A stretch of DNA of 64,000 nt from Puccinellia tenuiflora (GCA_012064385.1 QRDG01001977.1:1-64000); one strand, 5' to 3'. Shown: positions 33,246 to 44,160, counted from the first letter of the stretch. The notes: generated by a model from the letters alone, not told the origin. Numbers and translations are program-made.

Positions 33246-36176
33246 TGCAGTGCCATCCCATGTCTTCTTTCTTTATTTGGTAGATCCATGCTGAAACTTT
33301 ATGTGACCCTTGATGTAATCTTTGTACTTCCGATACTCGAATAAAGCAATAAAAGGTCGCATGCATCAATCGATGCAGAGGCCGGGACTTTTTCCCTTTT
33401 CGAAAAATTCGGTGAGCTGAGGTAGAAAGTGCGGTGCTCCAAATACTTAATGTAATGTATGTGCAAAATCGCTTTAGATGTTTAAACATTAATACCCTGT
33501 ATGTCATGGTTATTTCCTGTATACATTTGTACATGCATATCATGGTACTTACCCACACTATATGGTGTCAATTAGTATACTGCAACACAGCCTGTAAAAC
33601 AGTACTATGAGAAGAAGCATGAGCAGAAAAACACTCTCTTAGACAAATAAATAAATATATTTGGATTCCTATCAAATTTCAGTTTTATGGTTTTTCTTAG
33701 GTTATGCCTTTGGATGGCGCACATGATATAAATACTTGATTTTTGAAGGGGAGGGAGGGCGGAAGGTTATAGCCTATTTTTGCATGTCCTAATATTGTCA
33801 GTTGTCACAACCACAAACTGGAAAATTTCTATTGTGTACTCGCACATCAGAACTCATCATATATATGCATGCATACATGCATAGTAGGTAACTTACTATT
33901 CTTATTCTCTTTGGATGTTTATATATTTTATTACTATTTCAAATTGCAGATCATATGAGGAACTGTCTGATGTGTATTTGATTTCTTGCATGACAGATCA
34001 GGGTTATATTTTTTTTAATCAGTTTTATGTTTTTTTTGCAGATTTATATGCATATCCATCGATGATATTACTCCAAACTAGGAGGACTGGTATTTAAATA
34101 GAAGGTATTACTCCGTTAACTTTATGTTGTAAGAACCTGCCAATTGGTAAGCTTTGGAGTTGTCTAATTATAATTGGTAGTGCTCGCTGTTAAAAATCGC
34201 AAGCCATGTATGTAACACATATCTTTTACTCACTAGCCTTTCATACATCCCACGATTTTTGTTTCTCAAATTAGTTTCATATTTTCAGTTCATTTTCATT
34301 GACAAAAATCTTACAATAATCTTAGGCCATTCTAGATTTCTATGTTTCTCGATTTTATATTTCCTCCTAATTTACTTAAAAAAACGAAGTCTAATAAAGG
34401 CTGGTGTAATGGTGGAAGGTCAGCTCGATTGGTTGTCCCACCAAGTGAACAAGCCTGGAGGTGGCGTAACGCAAAGATGTAAAAGGAATTTAGGAAGTAG
34501 TACACTTCGGATTGCTTCGTCGGTATTTCTTTATATATAGTCGATAAATTGGTAAAATAATAAATGATAAAATGCTTCTATTACGTGAAAAATCTTTCAA
34601 GTTCGTATGCACGTAACAGAGGTGGAGTTTTGTTACCATTTCTAACTAATGAGCTTTCTGTTTGTTGACTAAGGTTGTTACTTTATAAGTTGAACTACAC
34701 AGCTGTTTTGAGTTGCTTATTTTATATGATGAGCATAATAAAAACACATGCCCAAATAAAAATACTCTCACAAAGAAATAATAGGAGAAATATTAACTAA
34801 ATGAAACTATTCTGTAGTTTCTTATGCTTATATTTTCAAACTAATATTAGCTCTAACGTTTGGGTTCTATTTATGGATATATATGCAGCTAATTTTTTTT
34901 TGCAATATGTTTTATAAGATAGTAGAAAAAACCGATGGATATACTCTATAATGAACCAAAAAAAATTGAAGACCATTTCTCAATCTTCTATTTTTTTCAT
35001 TAGTGTTATTTCAAATGTTTAGCAAAAGGGTTTATGTCATGTATTGTTAAAAATCTAGCCCGTGCAGATGCACGGGTTAATGACTAGTATTTATAATCAC
35101 GTAGACATAAACATCGTTCTTTTCCCCTTAGTCGCAACATCACACCCTCGTCCTTAGACGTTTCTGTCACTCGTGCCCAGGCACAAGAGGGGCATGAACC
35201 AACTATCTAGCATAAATACTCTCTCTTGGAGATACAAGCAATCACTTTACCAAAGTAACTACGCACATCGGAGAGCATGCAAGAATATAAGACCTATGCA
35301 CAAACTTATCATAACTTCATAATCCATCAGATCTCTGCAAACACATCATATAGCATTACAATAGTAGATCTTGATCATGTTAGGCAGCTCATAAGATCAT
35401 AAACATGAAACACAAGGGAGAGAGACAACCATCTAACTACTGCTACGGACCCGTAGTCCAAGGTGGAACTACTCACGCATCATCCCGGCGGAAGGCATGG
35501 CGATGTAGAGCCCTCTGGGATCAATCCCCCCTCCGGTAGGGTGCCGGGGACAGCTTCAGAATCTCCCCGAATTAGGTTTTGAGATGCCATGGAGTTTGTG
35601 GAAAATAATCACCGCCCCGTCAAAATTAGGGCAATTAGGAATTTATAGGCGTCGAGGGGGGCCGAGGGGACCCACCAGGACCAGGGGCGGGTCCTGACCG
35701 CGGGTCAAGGTGAGGCCGCGGCCAGGGGTCACCCCTGGCCGCTGGATGGCCCCTCCAGGTCCCCTTTGGTCCAGGTCTTCCTTCTGACGAATAAAAATTC
35801 TCCATAAAGTTTCGTCCAATTCCGAGAATATTTCTAGAAGTAGATTTTCTGAAGTACAAAATAGCAAAAACAGGAAACTGGTATTAGGCATCTTGTTAAT
35901 AGGTTAGTCTAATAAAATGACTAAAAATGATATAATAAGATAGTAAAAACATGTGACAATGACACAAAACAAGCATGGATCGATCAAACAATATAGATAC
36001 GTTTGACACGTATCACCCGTCTCCCGTCCTGGAAAAACGGCCGAATCGGTTGTTCCTACCCAGCCTGACCCAGCGTGCTTTAAGGTTCGTACGCATGCAG
36101 GCATGCGGGCTGGGCCAGGCTACCAAATGGGCGATTTTTGCATGCGTCGGGCCTGGTTAAGAACTAGGTGGGCTAC

Positions 36177-36641
36177 TGTCGGGGATATGGGACACGGATA
36201 CCCGCAAGGAGGATTAACGTGGCCCATCCGGGGTGGCCCAGCAGGCCGACTCCACAGTCAGATTAGGACAAGGACTCACCTTACCAACTTGTAATAGATT
36301 AGCAGTGTCCTACAAGGACTCGACTTATATTAGATTAGCAGTGTCCTAAAAGGACTCGACATGTAAGCCGGCCTCCTCCACCTTTATAAGGAGGGGCAAG
36401 GCGCACCAAGAGGAGAGAATCAGACAGATCTAGACAAGAGGAGCCGCCTCATCGGCGACTTCCACCATGAGAGGAATAAGACCTAGCCACAAACAGCACG
36501 TAGGGATATTACCGGATGATGTTTCCCGGGTCCCGAAGCTGTATAAATCTTGTCTCCCGTGTCGTTCGTCTACTAACCCACATCGACGATGCCCGCGCGT
36601 ACATAGTCCCGTATCTTCACCGTTGATCTAAACCATCGACA
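36177..36641 (+). repeat. 5' LTR of the non-autonomous retrotransposon
   Basis: 465 bp, ending at CATCGACA directly before the TTGGCGCCC primer-binding site. It contains an internal near-duplicate, GATTAGCAGTGTCCTACAAG and its GTCCTAAAAG variant, about 37 bp apart. Confidence 0.9.
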
Positions 36642-37789
36642 TTGGCGCCCACCGTGGGGCTAAGTGCGCGTGGATTCACAATTCGATGGGTCCATCTTCA
36701 TCAACGACGGCGGCGAGTTCATCAACGCATCGGTCCAGCGACTTGGACGCATCAAGTTCATCATCATCGCCCTCGTGTGCAGCTGACTAAATCCACCGGA
36801 TCAAGCGTCAAGGACGAGTTCCGCTTCCGCGCCGATTCATGACGTCCTCGACTACAATTATTAAGTTACGTGAACGACTCGGATTCAAAGGTTGCTTGTT
36901 ACGCGTCTCTAGTACGACTTGGACACGCAACTCGTTTCGAGAAACCAGCGGATTAAAGCAAGGAGCCGGACCAGGATTACTACGTGAAGGAATAAAAAAA
37001 AAAGTTGTTACCAGCGTGCAGTACGACTTTGATTCACATACGGATGAGTAAAGTACATTAGAGAAAGGAAAGACCAGCTGGGCAGCTGGATGACGTACAA
37101 CAAATCAAACAAAAAGAAGAAAAAAAAATATAGCTAGGAGGAGCAGCGGCCAGACAAAGAATATCAAGGATCGGACCAGGAGTCGGACCGTGTGTTTACC
37201 AACAAACAGAGAAATGCTAGCTGGTCCAGGTCAGAAGAAAAAGAAAAAAGAGCAACCAGCCCCAAGTAGTACTCTGGCAGATCAAGTTACGTGAAGAAGG
37301 AAAAATAATGGAAAGAGCGGGTGCTACAAGTACTCGTGCAAGTCAACAAAAGGAAGAAAAAAAAAGGGAAAAGCAAGGAGTCAATTACTAGTGCCCTATG
37401 TGGAAGCTAAAATTCAAATTGAAGGCGAATTGCACGAGTCGGCAACCAGGTCAGAGGACTCGGACTTCAACCTCGCTTAAGTTGCTGACAACTTCTTCGA
37501 CGACGTGGTCTTCTCGAACTTCGTCGACGTTCCGTCAACTCACTTGAGCGTCATCAGCTACGAAAAATAAAACAGCTAAGTTGCATTTATATTTAAGTTT
37601 TATTCAGTATATTTTTAAAATTTTTAGTCGATTAAATTATATAAAGTCAGCCCCTTTGAGTTAATTCCGGAAGCTACATATCCGGTTTATGAGTAAATTG
37701 CAGAGATAATCCAGAAGATTACAAAGTGGCATATCAAATCGATTCTTGGAGGCTTAATATAGCCAAATCTCAAAGTTGGTTTTTTTTAA

Positions 37790-38080
37790 CCCGCCATTGA
37801 TTTCTAAAAAGTCGAGCTCTCAAATAGCTCGCACCAAATTTATTTAAAAGTCGGGCTATCCTTTGCTCACAACGGATTTCTCAAAAGTCGAGCTATTGCT
37901 TGCACCGGAGTTTTTCAAAGTCGAGCTATTGCTTGCACCGGATTTTTTCAAAGTCGAGCTATTATTGCTTGCACCGGATTTTTCAAAGTCGAGCTATCTA
38001 TTGCTTGCATCGGATTTTTTCAAAGTCGAGTTATATATTGGTCGCAATGGATTTCTTTAAAAGTCAAGTTTTTTATAACT
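37790..38080 (+). repeat. Tandem repeat, about 33-bp unit
   Basis: The unit TTTTTCAAAGTCGAGCTATT then GCTTGCACCGGA is repeated about 7 times with small changes. It lies in the internal region of the non-autonomous LTR element. Confidence 0.85.
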
Positions 38081-38164
38081 TGCATCAGATTTATTGGAAA
38101 GATTTATTTATACCCACATAGGGATTTCTAAAAAATATCAATGTCTCTATACTCCAGCTTATAT

Positions 38165-38325
38165 ATCACCAATGAGCCCAGAGAGCTCCGTAATACCAAT
38201 GAGCCCAGAGAGCTCCGTAATACCAACGAGCCCAGAGAGCTCCGCAACACCAACGAGCCCAGAGAGCTCCGAAATACCAACGAGCCCAGAGAGCTCAGCA
38301 ACATCAACGAGCCCAGAGAGCTCTG
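38165..38325 (+). repeat. 27-bp tandem repeat, six copies
   Basis: The unit GAGCCCAGAGAGCTCCGTAA then TACCAAC is repeated six times. It contains the palindrome GAGAGCTC. It is open in two frames, giving a 9-residue repeat of the type SPESS(V/A/E)xPT or NEPRELRNT, but without a start or domain that would suggest a protein. Confidence 0.85.
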
Positions 38326-39029
38326 ATTGTTATGATCAAAGGGATAAAGCCGGCTTCTCTACAGTAAGAGTTTTGCCGAGACACCCAGTAAGTGCGCCTT
38401 TATTAACTTTGATCATTAGGTCCTTGGGGGCTTGTCTTTCAGGAAAAAGCCAAGCTTTAGACTCATTGACCTGGCTCAGATGCCGACTTATCCTTAGTCT
38501 TATCTGGTAAGTTAGATGCAACCTGTACAACAAACTGGCTGCTTATTAGCAAAGACCAGGCAGGGCCTACTTATTCATCAGCATAAGATTAAGAAGGGTT
38601 ATAAGAACCAAATCAACTCAAGAGTCAATCAAGTTCACAAAGTTTTAGCTCCGAGTCGTCGCAGGCAAACGACCCGGCACTTGGGGGCTACATGTTATCA
38701 AGTTTTCAGTTTAAGTTAGAGGGAAGTTCAGAGTTGGAAGCTCTAAGTAGCCGCATGCCAACAATTCGGCGCTTGGGGGCTACTTACGGATCAGGTTTTT
38801 CTACAAGTTAAGCAGAAATCAAGTTCCAAAAGTTTTTATCTCCAAGTTGTTGCAGGCAAATGACCCGGCACTCGGGGGCTACATCATGTGAAGTTATGAG
38901 TCATCAATACAAGCTCCAAGCCGTCACAAGTTAATTACTCGGCGCTTGGGGGCTATACATATACCAGTGTAAACAAGTTCGAGCAAAGACACACAACTCG
39001 TCAAAAGGACTCGGAGAAAAATTCCGACT

Positions 39030-39330
39030 CAAAACAAGTCGACAGAAGAAGTCGGCATTAACAAGTCGACAGAAGAAGTCGGCATTAACAAGTCGGCAGG
39101 AGAAGCCGGCATTAACAAGTCGACAGGAGAAGCCGGCATTGACAAGTCGGCAGGAGAAGCCGGCATCGACAACTCGGCAACGCCTACATCGACAACTCGG
39201 GAAAATCTACAACGACAACCCAGCAAAATTTACAACGACAACCCGGCAAAATCTACAATGACAACCCGGCAAAATCTACAACGACAACCCGGCAAAGTCT
39301 ACATCGACAACTCGGCAAATGCTGAAGCCG
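39030..39330 (+). repeat. Third tandem array, GTCGGCATTAACAAGTCG-type units
   Basis: About five units of ACAAGTCGRCAGRAGAAGYC then GGCATTA are followed by about seven units of ACAACCCGGCAAAATCTACA. Both lie just before the purine tract of the LTR element. Confidence 0.8.
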
Positions 39331-39480
39331 GGTGCTGCGACATCATCGACATCTACAACTCGGCAAAGTGCTACATCTACAAGCCGGCAAAGAACCTGGC
39401 GCGGACTCTGTGTCCCATTTCTTCAACAAATCAAGACCTTCCGCATGACTCTACAAGTCACCCGCAAGCTTGGGGGCTAC

Positions 39481-39945
39481 TGTCGGGGATATGGGACACG
39501 GGTACCCACAAGGAGGATTAACGTGGCCCATCCGGGGTGGCCCAGCAGGCCGACTCCACAGTCAGATTAGGACAAGGACTCACCTTGCCAACTTGTAATA
39601 GATTAGTAGTGTCCTACAAGGACTCGACTTATATTAGATTAGCAGTCTCCTAAAAGGACTCGACATGTAAGCCGGCCTCTTCCACCTTTATAAGGAGGGG
39701 CAAGTCGCACCAAGAGGAGAGAATCAGACAGATCTAGACAAGAGGAGCCGCCTCATCGGCGAGTTCCACCATGAGAGGAATAAGACCTAGCCACAAACAG
39801 CACGTAGGGATATTACCGGATGATGTTTCCCGGGTCCCGAAGCTGTATAAATCTTGTCTCCCGTGTCGTTCGTCTACTAACCCACATCGACGATGCCCGC
39901 GCGTACATAGTCCCGTATCTTCACCGTTGATCTAAACCATCGACA
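39481..39945 (+). repeat. 3' LTR of the non-autonomous retrotransposon
   Basis: 465 bp, same length as the 5' LTR and about 98% identical by eye. It ends directly against the right TIR of the surrounding element (ACCAAACACGCCC). Confidence 0.9.
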
Positions 39946-39966
39946 ACCAAACACGCCCATAGTCTC

Positions 39967-41030
39967 CTACTGCAAAATGCCTCTCGATACGTTTTTGTCC
40001 GCTTGGGATTTCATTCTGTTCGGAGCCCACTCCAAATGTTGTCTAATAATGGGAGCCAGTGATGCAGTCTCCCGTAGCCATGCCTCAACATCATTGTGAC
40101 CCGTCAAGGATGCATTTTCCACAACAAATTGTCGAAGTGACTCCATGAGGGATGGAAGTGATACAATTTTACTGACCGGAGGCGCACTAAAGACAAAACC
40201 GAATTCGATCGGGTAATTGTCAGATACGGTCACAAATCAGATAGTAACTCATGAATACGGAAAATAATATGGTTTTACAAATATCGGTCTATATTTCACG
40301 GTTATATCCGACATAATATCCGGCAACTAATACCATGTACGATTTTTTTTATGTAACTGGATTTTTTATGTTTTGACCTCTTATTATTATCAGAACGACT
40401 TACAAAATAAATAAATAATTGCTAAAAAATATTTAATAAAAAATATGAACAAAAAACATTTTGATGTTCTTGACATTATGTCTCAAGTTGTTCATAATCT
40501 ATGGAATGTTTTATTAAGTTTGAATTATGAGTTCGATCATACTTAAATATAACCGTTTGTTGGAAGCATCCTCTTAGAATATCACAGTACACATATTTAA
40601 TTTCTACTATGTTGGTTCATAATATGTGCTATATGCCAATTCAATTTTCGAAGCAACTTCTGACAATTTTTTAATCTACAATCGAATTGTATTCGACCCA
40701 TATTCATAACCGGAAGGCACCGATTACATATTCCTATCCACACATTATACGTTCGGATTCCGAATGCATAAAAAATACGGTTGCGGACATGGTTTCACTA
40801 CTATTCGACCGTATCTGCTATGTTTTCCACCAATACCTTCCATGAAACACATCAAATGGTAATCGCCCCACCGCTGAGTGAAAAGTAGAATTGTAGCAAT
40901 ACTTTGCTTGTGGAAGCTATTTAGCCCACTGCTCAGACATATCATGAACCAGACACCGTAAGTATGTTTCAAGACATTGATTAAGTCTCTCCTTCTGACC
41001 GTCAGTTTGTGGGTAGTATGATGAAAGTGT
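39967..41030 (-). pseudogene. Gypsy integrase remnant, minus strand, split by a hAT-like insertion
   Basis: From about 41025 down, the minus strand reads TDGQKERLNQCLETYLRCLV, then a TAG within EQWAK*LPQAKY, then YNSTFHSAVGRLPFDVFHGR. This is the C-terminal half of a Ty3/Gypsy integrase core. After about 600 bp of inserted sequence it resumes as FGFVFSAPPVSKI...DVEAWLRETASLAPIIRQHL and RMKSQADKN, which matches the region after the integrase core in these elements. No LTR or RT belonging to it was found nearby. Confidence 0.65.
40218..40820. mobile_element. Probable Ac/Ds-like (hAT) non-autonomous insertion
   Basis: About 600 bp of AT-rich DNA interrupts the Gypsy integrase frame. Its ends are the inverted pair CAGATACGGTC (40221) and GACCGTATCTG (about 40807-40817). 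Subterminal sequence is rich in scattered CGGT/ACCG and TATCCG motifs, as in Ds-type ends. I could not find a matching 8-bp duplication, so the borders are approximate. Confidence 0.4.
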
Positions 41031-41361
41031 AAAAGTGTGCATGTTGTTTTCTGTAAATTGGACAACACAAATCTCAAAAACCTATGGAGGGGTGGAGATA
41101 AGGCCGGTGGCTGAATGCCCAGTTGGATAAATAGGAAAGACTGTTGGGTTGGTGTTTTGTCCACATTTCTGAGATAGATGATTGAGAAAGATTTAAGAAA
41201 AACCTTGGAGATGCCCTAAGCTTTTGCTGCTCTAGAGCTGGGCCTAAGTGGGCCATATAACAATAGTATAGGAAGCCTGTTGTGCATTGGGGACAACGGT
41301 CATTTAGCACCGCACATATGTTTTATTTCTAGTTTCCATAAAGAAATATAATTTATTTCGA

Positions 41362-41640
41362 TTAATTTCAGTTGTCCTTATCCGATAACCTATCTTTGGA
41401 AAATAATTAACAGGGCCAAGACCGCTTGAGCGGTCCAGGATTGCATACATTGCATATACACCATTTTTCAATTAATTTCAAGTGTTTGTATGTGATAACT
41501 TATCCTTGGTAAAAATATTACATGAAAAGGGAAACATCGATTGAGCGGTCCACAATTGTGTAACGTAGCTTACACGTTTTACTACAATTAATTTCAAGTG
41601 TCCTTATCCGAGAACCTTTATTAGGGTAATAATTATAAAG
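41362..41640 (+). repeat. Triplicated promoter segment upstream of the small gene
   Basis: Three diverged copies of a segment of about 113 bp start near 41362, 41472 and 41588. Each begins TTAATTTCA(A)GTGTCCTTAT and contains CCGATAACCTAT-like sequence. The first two also carry TTGAGCGGTCCA further on. The last copy ends just before the TATA box at 41655. Confidence 0.75.
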
Positions 41641-41653
41641 CAGATGTTTGCAT

Positions 41654-41662
41654 CTATAAAAG
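41654..41662 (+). promoter_or_regulatory. TATA box of the small coiled-coil gene
   Basis: CTATAAAAG lies 59 bp upstream of the ATG at 41721, so a transcription start is expected near 41685-41690, with a short 5' UTR of about 35 nt containing CTCTCTCATTCC. Confidence 0.75.
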
Positions 41663-41720
41663 GAGAGTCCATACCCTCTCTCATTCCACAACTCATCGCT
41701 CAAGGTTCTCTAGACCAAGT

Positions 41721-42089
41721 ATGCCAAAGAGAGGGAGTAGGTCGGTTGTGAGGGATATCAAGGATGAGAAAAAGACAAGGATTGCGATTTTGCAATCCGA
41801 GATTGCCCAATTGGAGAGAGAAGCAGTAATTCAGGAACAAAGAGCAAAGCGCAGCCTCGAACAGTTGAAGGAAGTCGAGAAGCAGAGCGCGGGGACGGTG
41901 GCCGGATTACTATTCCGCAAGGAAGAGGATCTCACCCTTGAGGAGCTTGAGGCATTGTTCCAAGAGCTCTCACGGGTCCAGGAAGAAATTAATGATCGCT
42001 TGTCTTCAGAGTCTACGGGCCCAAGCGTGCCACCATCACCACAACCACCATATTATGTGCAAGATAAGGTTAAGGAAGAGAAGCCGTGA
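41721..42089 (+). CDS. Small coiled-coil protein, family not recognised
   Basis: Single-exon 122-residue protein. Residues 1-15 are basic (MPKRGSRSVVRDIKDEKK). Residues about 18-100 form a heptad-rich coiled coil (IAILQSEIAQLEREAVIQEQ; LTLEELEALFQELSRVQEEI). The tail is Pro/Ser-rich. There is no signal peptide or membrane segment. The helical stretch is reminiscent of the region following the MADS domain in type I MADS proteins, but no MADS domain is present, so I do not assign that function. Support for a real gene comes from a canonical TATA box at a normal distance, a clean frame with Glu/Lys-rich codons unlike the surrounding transposons, and an AT-rich 3' flank with AATGAATAATG near 42155. 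The neighbours are transposon debris on both sides. Confidence 0.6.
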   Translation: MPKRGSRSVVRDIKDEKKTRIAILQSEIAQLEREAVIQEQRAKRSLEQLKEVEKQSAGTVAGLLFRKEEDLTLEELEALFQELSRVQEEINDRLSSESTGPSVPPSPQPPYYVQDKVKEEKP

Positions 42090-42589
42090 AACTTTAACAC
42101 CCCCATCCATCTGAAGATCATGCCTTATTGGTTCAGGGGTATCATTTATGCTTTAATGAATAATGTACTTGTTGCTTTCTGTTGTAGTGAATAAGTTTCT
42201 TGAACCATTCGGATGTATCAGATTTTAGAAAGGAAACAAATTTAACAATGGGAAATTTTAAAGATGCAAGAGGCAAGCGTTCTCCTCTGGCCTCTACATC
42301 CATTTTGGACATAATCTGCACATGAAAAAAACACAATGTCCATGAAAACAGAAAACTACAACCTAAGCCGAGAAAGGACCAATATAGAGACTATGTTTAT
42401 CTAAGTTGGGTTAGTTCCTCTACTTGAGTACGACTAGCAATAACTAGCTTTACCAAAAGTTGTTATTATAAACAACTGAAAGATCTGACAGGAATAAATT
42501 CTAAAATATATGTAGCACCAATGCCTAACATTGTCTTTATTATATCCATGTAGAAGTTACACTGAGTTCTGTTGAATGTGTAGAAGAAA

Positions 42590-42980
42590 GGTGGCACTAC
42601 AAGATTGGTGCAAGATTGACCAGGCTCGAGGTAGAATGTTGATAGGGTGCAAAGCTATAGAATGAAGTGGGGGTCCTCCTTGAAGAAAAGCGCGAACTCA
42701 CCCTATGCATACCAGTTATCTATCAACAATGCTGCAATGATATCATAGATGATGAGTCAGAGGTCGGCAATTCATTGAAGGTGATTTGGTCCTTCAACTA
42801 ATCCAGAAAACAAATGGAATGCACAAACTGTCCGCTCTTTGGGAAGGATCTTTCGACATCAGCAAGTGCTTCATAGTGTGGCCTATCACTTAAACGATTT
42901 ACAGGAAGATGACAATGGCATGGAAACTGTCCGACCTTGGAATATAGATTAGCCGCGGCCATATTACACCTTAGAATCTT
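42590..42980 (+). pseudogene. Possible tail of a Gypsy-type pol gene
   Basis: A decayed frame reads VLHSVAYHLNDLQEDDNGME then TVRPWNID*PRPYY near 42860-42975. This resembles the C-terminal end of Ty3/Gypsy integrases (…LRPWNxxxLRxYY). Stops and frame changes are present and nothing upstream is clear. The sequence after it (43020-43310) contains a diverged duplicate around ATATATTGCCTAGTC. Confidence 0.4.
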
Positions 42981-43309
42981 ATATCTTACTTATAGTTTGA
43001 TCAATGTGTTGAAATATTAATATATTGCCTAGTCATTTTTCATGGGTTCGTACTTTTGGTTGAGTTGGTTAGTGCATCAATTCGATATGGTATTAGAGTA
43101 AAGAGGTCTAAAATTCAAGTCCCTACTCACGTAGTTAAAAGAAAAAACAAATTGTGACCTACATCGAACCCATGCTAAGTACTAAAATAGCCTAGCCGTA
43201 AGGTGGAGTGTTGCATTATAAATATATTGCCTAGTCCCTTTCCATGAGTTCAGACTTTTTGTTGAGTTGGCTAGCATCAGTTCTATATGGTATATATATA
43301 CCCCATAAG

Positions 43310-44160
43310 GGTCACCGTAATACAACATAATACAATATTTTAGGGTTCCATATTTCTTCACGCAATGAAATAAAGTTTTACTCTTGAGCAGGACTCATAT
43401 TACTAGTCCTTTGTACTTTCCTATTGATTAAACTTATACTCTGTGGTGTTAGGACCCTCCTGAGTACGCTCGGGGTCTAGGTCGTTCGCCAAATGGGCGT
43501 CTAAAAATAATATGCACGGTAGCAAAGCCTGAATTTATGTACTCAACTACGGTTGCAACCCGACTAGTCCGGTTGGCTAGAAGCAAAAACTTGGAAGTAG
43601 GCCTGCATATGGAAAAAAGACTAAAGTAAGAAAACAAGTGCATTTCTTACAAATGCAAATAAAGTGTTCCTCTTGAAAATAAAATTCATTACAAACTCAC
43701 TCGACATACCGAGAACAAGAAAAAACTAATTGTTTGTCTTCAGCATCCGACCCCGACTCTTGGCAATTTGATATGCAACTTTCTGAACATTAGCCTACTC
43801 TGAAGACTTTGGAGCCGTTTGGATAACCGGAAGCAATCATATCCACACCAACATTTGAATGAATACTCAAAACGTTTGAAATGTTATTAGTGTTAGTTGA
43901 GTACCCGACTTCCCAATTAATGGACATCACATATGACTTCTCCCAATTCGAGCACATCAGTATGAGTAGGACTCCAGGCTCCATCCATAACATAATTAAC
44001 ACATCACCACTAATATAAAACATCTCAGAGGAGGTGATCCAAACAATCCTAGCCATTAAACGGAAATATCCGATGGTTACAATGCAAACTAAAACAGCCC
44101 GGTCAGTTAAACCATTCACCCCCGTGACCCTTACCGTGATTAACGCTATTATTCCAATGA
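43310..44160. other. No gene recognised
   Basis: Low-coding sequence. A short GC-rich block begins at about 44160. Confidence 0.4.

Larger units (their letters stand above)
25908..33406 (+). mobile_element. Near full-length L1-type LINE, inactive
   Basis: It begins with a GC-rich 5' region (frame at 25945-26625 containing GGRFWALSSDADDD, typical of grass LINEs). ORF1 and ORF2 follow, then a 3' tail with AATAAAGCAATAAAAGGTCG and a short A-run (33402-33406). The start is approximate. A 6-bp ATTCGG is present at both flanks (25902-25907 and 33407-33412) but is too short to be trusted as the target duplication. Several stops and frameshifts show it is dead. Confidence 0.75.
24779..35087 (+). mobile_element. 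Helitron inserted in the LTR and itself carrying a LINE
   Basis: The 3' end has a perfect 7-bp hairpin CCCGTGC/GCACGGG (35059-35076) followed by GGTTAATGACTAG. The host T is at 35088. The 5' end is placed at TCATATATTTACTAATTGGA after an A at 24778, because the LTR sequence rejoins exactly there. Apart from the LINE, the Helitron has about 2.8 kb of its own DNA. No Rep/helicase was recognised. Exon-like islands bounded by AG and GT (for example around 33950-34010) could be captured gene pieces, but I cannot name them. Confidence 0.75.
24144..36015 (-). mobile_element. Gypsy-type LTR, minus strand, split by a Helitron
   Basis: Read on the minus strand, the LTR starts TGATACGTGTCAAACG at 36015 and ends in TATCA at 24144. 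Its two parts (35088-36015 and 24144-24778) add up to 1563 bp and align along their whole length with the solo LTR at 3867-5811, including the shared CTATTAACAAGATGCC and ACACCACTAG segments. No body or second LTR was found. The 5-bp flanks (GCTGC and CCCGT) do not match, so a TSD is not supported. Confidence 0.85.
36177..39945 (+). mobile_element. Non-autonomous LTR retrotransposon with both LTRs
   Basis: Two 465-bp LTRs (36177-36641 and 39481-39945) begin TGTCGGGGATATGGGACACG and end in CATCGACA, and differ at roughly 8 positions. After the 5' LTR comes a primer-binding-like TTGGCGCCCACCGTGGGG. Before the 3' LTR is a purine-rich GCTTGGGGGCTAC. The internal 2.84 kb encodes no gag, protease, RT or integrase and is filled by three tandem-repeat arrays. 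Mobilisation would need proteins from a relative. TATA-like TTTATAAGG is in each LTR (about 36383 and 39687). Flanking 5-mers (GCTAC and ACCAA) do not match. Confidence 0.85.
22207..39958. mobile_element. TIR element (Tourist/Harbinger-like) enlarged by nested insertions
   Basis: The left end GGGCGTGTTTGGTTGG and the right end ACCAAACACGCCC are inverted repeats, with ATA outside both (22204-22206 and 39959-39961). Subterminal pieces also match in inverted orientation (CCCGTTTGGTAGGCTG near 22310 and CCCATTTGGTAGCCTGG, complement, near 36120). Removing the nested LTR (24144-36015) and the LTR retrotransposon (36177-39945) leaves about 2.1 kb of the element itself, containing a B3-like pseudogene. 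ATA is not the usual TTA/TAA duplication, so the pairing is probable rather than certain. Confidence 0.55.

Noticed and set aside
25902..33412. ATTCGG at both ends of the LINE as its target duplication
   Set aside because: Six bases are too likely by chance and the neighbouring bases do not extend the match.
38094..38510. 138-codon frame with SPESS repeats as a protein
   Set aside because: The frame is produced by a 27-bp tandem repeat inside a coding-free LTR element and has no flanking domain.
36172..39950. 5-bp duplication of the non-autonomous LTR retrotransposon
   Set aside because: GCTAC and ACCAA differ, so no duplication is claimed.
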